From the NCBI GenBank assembly GCA_934503275.1, contig CAKSVD010000002.1, forward strand, positions 136,493 through 200,492: 64,000 bases of DNA. Reading direction: 5' to 3'. The DNA comes from an uncultured Faecalibacterium sp. (GTDB lineage: Bacteria > Bacillota > Clostridia > Oscillospirales > Ruminococcaceae). A model generated the notes under the pieces. It was not told the origin of the DNA, did not search any database, and worked only from the letters and a program-made list of their open reading frames with translations. The position numbers and the translations under genes were made by a program. Below are positions 60,084-64,000 of the stretch, piece by piece. Within the stretch, counting starts at the first letter, position 1. Each line of letters opens with the position of its first letter.

Positions 60084-60161
60084 AATAACAGGTTTGCCGG
60101 GACGTTACAAGAGCCTTGCGGTGTTTTACACCGTTCTTTCGCTCCGGCAGGGAGGGCAGGA

Positions 60162-60857
60162 ATGGTATATCTTACAGGGGACACCCACGGCGATATCCAG
60201 CGCTTCAAGCAGGGCAAGCTGCGCTGGCTGGGCAAGAAGGACACCGTGGTGGTGCTGGGGGATTTTGGCTTTGTGTGGGACGGCAGCGCCGCAGAGCGCA
60301 AGCGGCTGGACTGGCTGCGCAAGCGCCCCTACACGATTCTGTTTCTGGATGGCAGCCATGAAAACTACGACCTGCTGGCGCAGTACCCGGAGACGGAGCT
60401 CTTCGGCGGCAGGGTGCAGAGCCTTGGCGGCAATGTGTACCATGTGTGCCGGGGCAGCGTGCTGGAGTTGGAGGGCAAGACCTATCTCTGCTTCGGCGGC
60501 GCGGAAAGTCAGGATAAGGATGACCGCGAGCCGGGCGTGAACTGGTGGAAGCAGGAGATGCCCAGTGACGAGGAGTACGACACCTGCCGCCGCAATCTGG
60601 AAGCAGTGGGGTACAAGGTAGATTATGTGCTGACCCACGATGCACCAAGCAGATTTTTGGATTTTACCGTCCTTGCCCTTGGCGAGAGCAACCGTCTGCA
60701 CCTGTTTTTGGATGAAATATTGCTCAAGCTGACCTACGAAAAATGGTTTTTCGGCTGCTATCACAAGGATGTGCAGCTTTCCACCAAGAGCCGGTGTGTG
60801 TTCTGCGATGTGCTCCCCATGGGCGAGCGGCGCACGATCTGGAGCAGAAAAGCGTGA
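60162..60857 (+). CDS. Calcineurin-like metallophosphoesterase
   Basis: 231 residues. Metal motifs LTGDTHGD (Asp7, His9), VLGDFGFVWDG, GSHENYD (in place of GNHE), LTHDAPS and FGCYHKD appear in order. The family is common in clostridia and phages, often of unknown substrate; protein or nucleotide phosphatase are both open. ATG 60162 follows GGAGGGCAGG; an earlier in-frame start overlaps the promoter and is rejected. Ends 2 bp before a bidirectional terminator. Confidence 0.85.
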   Translation: MVYLTGDTHGDIQRFKQGKLRWLGKKDTVVVLGDFGFVWDGSAAERKRLDWLRKRPYTILFLDGSHENYDLLAQYPETELFGGRVQSLGGNVYHVCRGSVLELEGKTYLCFGGAESQDKDDREPGVNWWKQEMPSDEEYDTCRRNLEAVGYKVDYVLTHDAPSRFLDFTVLALGESNRLHLFLDEILLKLTYEKWFFGCYHKDVQLSTKSRCVFCDVLPMGERRTIWSRKA

Positions 60858-60859
60858 AG

Positions 60860-60897
60860 AAAAGCGCTGTCGCACGATTTTTTGCGACAGCGCTTTT
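60860..60897. terminator. Bidirectional terminator between the phosphoesterase gene and recG
   Basis: AAAAGCGCTGTCGCA/TGCGACAGCGCTTTT (60860-60874/60883-60897), T-rich both ways. Confidence 0.88.
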
Positions 60898-62958
60898 TTA
60901 GTTCATTGGTCCGGCCTTGTCGAACATCTGCTGCACCTGCGCAGCCAGCAAAGCGTGCGCAGGGCTTTCCAGCAGCGGGTCGGCGGCCAAAAGGGCGGCG
61001 GCTTCGCTTTGGGCAGCGTGCAGGGTGCGGGTATCGTTCATCAGGTCGGCGATCTGCAGGGTGGGCAGACCGTGCTGACGGCTGCCAAAAAAGTCGCCGG
61101 GGCCGCGGGTCTCCAAGTCGTACTGCGCCACGGCAAAGCCATCGGTGGTGGAGCAGAGGAAGCGCAGCCGCTTCTGCACGGCCTCGCTGGTGTTGTCGCT
61201 GACAAGAAAGCACCAGCTTTCGGCAGCGCCGCGTCCTACCCGCCCGCGCAGCTGGTGCAGGGCGCTCAGACCGTAGCGCTCGGCGTTTTCGATCACCATC
61301 ACGCTGGCGTTGGGTACGTCCACGCCCACCTCGATGACGGTGGTGGACACCAGTGCATCCAGCCGTCCGGCTTTGAAGTCCTCCATGACGGCGGCTTTTT
61401 CCTTGGGCTTCAGCTTGCCGTGCATCAGCCCCACCCGGCGGTCGGGCAGCAGCGCCTTGGCAATGTCCTCGTAGTAGGTCTTGACGGCGTTCAGACCGCC
61501 GTCCGGCACATCCTCGATAGCGGGGCAGACCAGATACACCTGCCGCCCTTTGTCGATCTCGCTGTCCAGAAAGCGGTACAGATCCTGCCGCCGCTTGCCG
61601 GTGATGCAGCGGGTCTTGACCGGGGTGCGCCCGGGGGGCAGCTCGTCCAGAACGGAGATATCCAGATCACCGTAGATCAAAAGCCCCAGTGTGCGGGGGA
61701 TGGGGGTGGCGCTCATGACCAGCAGATGCGGGTTTGCGGCCTTTTCGGCCAGTGCGCCGCGCTGGCGCACCCCAAAGCGGTGCTGCTCGTCGATGACCGC
61801 CAGACCCAGCCGGGCAAACTCCACCCCTTCGCTCATCAGGGCGTGGGTGCCCACCACAAGGTCGGCTTCATCCTTGCGGATGGCGGCCAGCGTGGTGCGG
61901 CGGGCGGCAGCCTTCATGCCGCCGGTCAGCAGGGCGACCCGCATCCCGAAGGGGGCAAGCAGCCGGTTGAGTCCTTCGGCGTGCTGCGCAGCCAGAATTT
62001 CGGTAGGCGCCAGCAGCGCGGCCTGATATCCCGCCCGGATGCACGCCCAGATGGCGGCAGCGGCCACCAGCGTTTTGCCGCTGCCCACATCGCCCTGCAA
62101 CAGGCGGTTCATGGCGGTTTCGCCTGCCATATCGTTTAAAATCTCCTCCACTGCACGGCGCTGCGCCCCGGTGGGGGCAAAGGGCAGGCTCTGCCAGAAG
62201 GGGGAAGAGTCGGCACGGCGCATGGGTGCGCCGGTGGCGGCAGCGCCCCGGCTGCGCATCCGTCCGATGCCCAATTGCAGCACCAGCAGTTCTTCGTAAA
62301 TGAGCCGCCGCCGCGCTGCTGCGGCCTGCTCCTCGGTGGCGGGGCAGTGGATGGCGCGTACCGCCTCGGCCTTGGGGAGCAGACGGTATTTTTGCAGCAT
62401 CTCCGGCGGCAGTGGGTCGGGCAGTAGTTCCGCGTGGGGCAAAAGCTGACGGATGCAGCGGGAGATGGCGCTGCTGGTAAGCCCCTCGGTCTGGGGGTAA
62501 ACGGCCTCAAAGGGTGCGGCCTGTATCTGTTCAGCGGTGCGCACCTGCGGGTTGACCATCTGGCGGCGCAGCATCCCGCCGGTAACGATGCCCTGAAAAT
62601 AGTATTCCTGCCCCAACTGCAATTTTTGGGTGGCGTAGGGGTTATTGAACCATGTAATTTCCAGACTGGCTACATCGTCCCCGGCAGTGATGCGCTCCAT
62701 CCGCCGCCCGCCCGGCAGAATGCGCCCGCCGGGCTTTGCAAACACCTCGGCTTTTACCACACACTCGGTGTCGGCGGGAGCCTCCGCAATGGAGTAGGGT
62801 TTGGAAAAGTCGATGTACCGCCGGGGGTAGTGACACAGCAGGTCTGCCAGCGTCACGATACCCAGCTTCTCGAACCGCTCTGCGGTTTTTGGGCCGACCC
62901 CCTTCAGGTAGCGCACCGGGGTGTCCGGCGTTAAGGTAGTGCGGTTTTCGGTGGGCAT
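60898..62958 (-). CDS. recG: ATP-dependent DNA helicase RecG
   Basis: 686 residues, full length. The N-terminal part has VRYLKGVGPKTAERFEKLGIVTLADLLCHYPRRY and an OB-fold wedge domain (about 50-150); the helicase core has Walker A GDVGSGKT (near 284), the DEQH box in VIDEQHRFGVRQR, SATPIPRTL (motif III), TTVIEVGVDVPNA and motif VI LHQLRGRVGRG; the TRG-like end GPGDFFGSRQHGLP is present. It remodels stalled forks and branched DNA. The promoter on the minus strand (63021-62993) overlaps the divergent GNAT promoter. Confidence 0.97.
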   Translation of the reverse strand: MPTENRTTLTPDTPVRYLKGVGPKTAERFEKLGIVTLADLLCHYPRRYIDFSKPYSIAEAPADTECVVKAEVFAKPGGRILPGGRRMERITAGDDVASLEITWFNNPYATQKLQLGQEYYFQGIVTGGMLRRQMVNPQVRTAEQIQAAPFEAVYPQTEGLTSSAISRCIRQLLPHAELLPDPLPPEMLQKYRLLPKAEAVRAIHCPATEEQAAAARRRLIYEELLVLQLGIGRMRSRGAAATGAPMRRADSSPFWQSLPFAPTGAQRRAVEEILNDMAGETAMNRLLQGDVGSGKTLVAAAAIWACIRAGYQAALLAPTEILAAQHAEGLNRLLAPFGMRVALLTGGMKAAARRTTLAAIRKDEADLVVGTHALMSEGVEFARLGLAVIDEQHRFGVRQRGALAEKAANPHLLVMSATPIPRTLGLLIYGDLDISVLDELPPGRTPVKTRCITGKRRQDLYRFLDSEIDKGRQVYLVCPAIEDVPDGGLNAVKTYYEDIAKALLPDRRVGLMHGKLKPKEKAAVMEDFKAGRLDALVSTTVIEVGVDVPNASVMVIENAERYGLSALHQLRGRVGRGAAESWCFLVSDNTSEAVQKRLRFLCSTTDGFAVAQYDLETRGPGDFFGSRQHGLPTLQIADLMNDTRTLHAAQSEAAALLAADPLLESPAHALLAAQVQQMFDKAGPMN

Positions 62959-62992
62959 GGCGTTTCAACTCCTTTCCAAGCGTAGTATAGCC

Positions 62993-63055
62993 ATTGTAAC
63001 ACGGACAGGGAACAGATGCAAACACTTTGCCTTTGCGCGGCGGCTGTGGTACACT
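62993..63055. promoter_or_regulatory. Back-to-back promoters of recG and the GNAT gene
   Basis: Leftward: -35 TTGCAT (63021-63016), 17-bp spacer, -10 TACAAT (62998-62993). Rightward: -35 TTGCCT (63027-63032), 17-bp spacer, -10 TACACT (63050-63055) with TGG before it. The two -35 boxes are 5 bp apart, so polymerase binding is likely mutually exclusive. Confidence 0.78.
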
Positions 63056-63085
63056 GGTAGCACAGTGAAAGAGAGGGGAGATACC

Positions 63086-63568
63086 ATGGAGATACGCAAT
63101 GCAACGCTGGATGATCTGCCAGCCATTGCCGCCGTGGAGGCGGCCTGTTTTCCGGCAGCGGAGGCTGCCACGGCCGAGGAATTTGCCGGGCGGCTGGCGC
63201 ACTATGCCGGTCATTTCTGGCTGTTGTTTGAGCAGGGGGAGTTGGTGGCCTTTGTGGACGGCTTTTGCACCGACACGCCCGACCTGACCGATGAGATGTA
63301 CGCGGACGCCGCTCTGCATGATGAAAACGGCGCATGGCAGATGATTTTTGGGGTGAACACCCTCCCGCGCTGCCGCCGCCGGGGCTATGCCGGGCTGCTG
63401 CTGCAAAGAGCCATTGCAGATGCCCGTGCGCAGGGGCGCAAGGGGCTGGTGCTGACCTGCAAAGAGAAGCTTTTGCACTATTACGCAAAGTTCGGCTTTG
63501 TGAACGAAGGCGTTTCTGGCTCCATCCACGGCGGGGTGATGTGGTATCAGATGCGGCTGCGGTTCTGA
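63086..63568 (+). CDS. GNAT family N-acetyltransferase
   Basis: 160 residues, single GNAT domain. IRNATLDDLPAIAAVEAACFPAAEA at the start, the acetyl-CoA loop RCRRRGYAGLLLQRAI (about 98-113), and LVLTCKEKLLHYYAKFGFVNEG before the C-terminal strand. It is of the aralkylamine/spermidine-like acetyltransferase tone; substrate unknown. ATG 63086 follows GAGAGGGGAG. Cytoplasmic, single gene, divergent from recG. Confidence 0.87.
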   Translation: MEIRNATLDDLPAIAAVEAACFPAAEAATAEEFAGRLAHYAGHFWLLFEQGELVAFVDGFCTDTPDLTDEMYADAALHDENGAWQMIFGVNTLPRCRRRGYAGLLLQRAIADARAQGRKGLVLTCKEKLLHYYAKFGFVNEGVSGSIHGGVMWYQMRLRF

Positions 63569-63579
63569 GAGAACGGCTT

Positions 63580-63870
63580 GGAATGCGCTCCGCGCCTTAC
63601 GGGTTGCGGTGGTCGTCGTCGTTGCTGCGCATAAATAACGGAATTAGATTTTTTTATTCGGGATTCAGAAAAGCCTGCGGGCTTTTCTGAATCCCATTTT
63701 CACGGGAGGGGGTCGTGGAGAAAAACAGCATTTGCAATTCAGACCGCCCTTTGATCATTGTAGCCCTTCTGTGAAAAATGCGTTTGGAGCGCTCCGCAGA
63801 GCGCGACAAACGTGAAATAAAAATAATCATTCCGCTGAATATGTGCAGAGCGCAGCGGAGCACATTTTAA
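63580..63870 (+). repeat. Compound intergenic repeat: UNCG-type hairpin family, direct and inverted copies
   Basis: About 290 bp without a gene. Part 1 (63580-63706): head GAATGCGCTCCGC, an A/T-rich joint, a 16-bp perfect hairpin (63660-63675/63680-63695, loop TGCG) and tail ATTTTCACGGG (63696-63706), as in copy A at 48067. Part 2 (about 63770-63870) is an inverted copy: on the minus strand it shows a head like copy A (GTGCTCCGC, CATATTCAGCGGAA), a hairpin with loop TGCG (63812-63781) and the tail ATTTTTCAC. The middle (63707-63765) shows nothing I recognise. Confidence 0.72.
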
Positions 63871-63903
63871 ATCATCCCGCCCCGGCAGGGGACAGTGCAA
63901 AAC

Positions 63904-63933
63904 AAAAAATCCCGGAAGCCTCGGCTTCCGGGA
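63904..63933 (-). terminator. Terminator of tRNA-Cys
   Basis: Eleven-bp stem TCCCGGAAGCC/GGCTTCCGGGA (63910-63920/63923-63933); on the minus strand it is followed by six Ts. Confidence 0.8.
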
Positions 63934-63939
63934 ATCTTT

Positions 63940-64000
63940 TGGAGGTGACGACCAGATTTGAACTGGTGGATGAGGGTTTTGCAGACCCTTGCCTTACCAC
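63940..64000 (-). tRNA. tRNA-Cys (anticodon GCA), 5' part beyond the window
   Basis: On the minus strand: part of the D arm, anticodon stem AGGGT/ACCCT with loop CTGCAAA giving anticodon GCA, T arm ACCAG-TTCAAAT-CTGGT, 3' acceptor strand CGTCACC, discriminator T (normal for Cys) and encoded CCA (63942-63940). Confidence 0.92.

Noticed and set aside
63707..63765. Possible coding segment in the 63.6-63.9 kb spacer
   Set aside because: Frames are short, overlap palindromic repeats on both strands and show no start signal.

Overview
The window reads as a chromosomal segment of a GC-rich, strictly anaerobic gut Clostridium relative, most like Faecalibacterium or a close member of the Oscillospiraceae. 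Reasons: Firmicutes-type housekeeping operons (rimP-nusA-rnpM-ylxQ-infB-rbfA-nrnA-truB-ribF), strong AGGAGG-type ribosome binding sites, many near-consensus SigA promoters with 17-bp spacers, a clostridial one-chain PurL, a split PurO/AICAR-formyltransferase pair in place of full-length PurH, and dense short palindromic intergenic repeats. No phage, transposase, CRISPR array or plasmid function is seen. The genus is inference.

Layout. 1-5.7 kb: end of a pyruvate-kinase-like gene, a YfcE-type phosphodiesterase, a MATE exporter behind an attenuator-like leader, an AGCS amino-acid symporter and an M29 aminopeptidase. 5.7-14.1 kb: the nusA-infB translation/RNA-maturation operon. 14.2-18.2 kb: lower glycolysis (pgk, tpiA, gpmI), each gene set off by terminators. 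18.2-21.8 kb: apbE with a DUF3783 gene, a DAHP synthase whose promoter carries two identical operator-like palindromes, and a YbaK deacylase. 21.9-34.8 kb: a purine operon purE-F-M-N-O-H-D-L-B (purC absent), headed by a long structured leader ending in a terminator and interrupted by structured repeats. 34.8-42.7 kb: an rRNA pseudouridine synthase, a CdaR/PucR-type regulator, ftsE-ftsX, an EnvC/PcsB-like M23 protein, a 35-residue membrane peptide, an S41 protease and rsmA: a cell-division and envelope block. 42.7-48 kb: a sugar isomerase-like protein, tRNA-Thr, an iron alcohol dehydrogenase with a possible Rex site, a two-domain CmpB membrane protein and a YrbG-type cation antiporter behind a yybP-ykoY (Mn2+) riboswitch. 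48-53.4 kb: a divergent AraC regulator facing a three-gene unit (GPH transporter, alpha/beta-hydrolase, Fe-S flavin ene-reductase). 53.4-64 kb: AI-2E-type permease, small secreted protein, a wrecked receiver-domain gene, a second MATE exporter, a P1/S58 peptidase, a DD-carboxypeptidase homologue that has lost its catalytic residues, a phosphoesterase, recG, a GNAT and tRNA-Cys (cut by the window edge).

Most notable: the AraC/transporter/esterase/ene-reductase unit, whose reductase has an HGDR active-site motif; two intergenic repeat families whose hairpin stems change sequence but keep pairing; unexplained structured leaders before purE and the first MATE gene; twin operators at the aro promoter; and the carboxypeptidase pseudoenzyme. 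All functional assignments are from reading the sequence; no database search was run.
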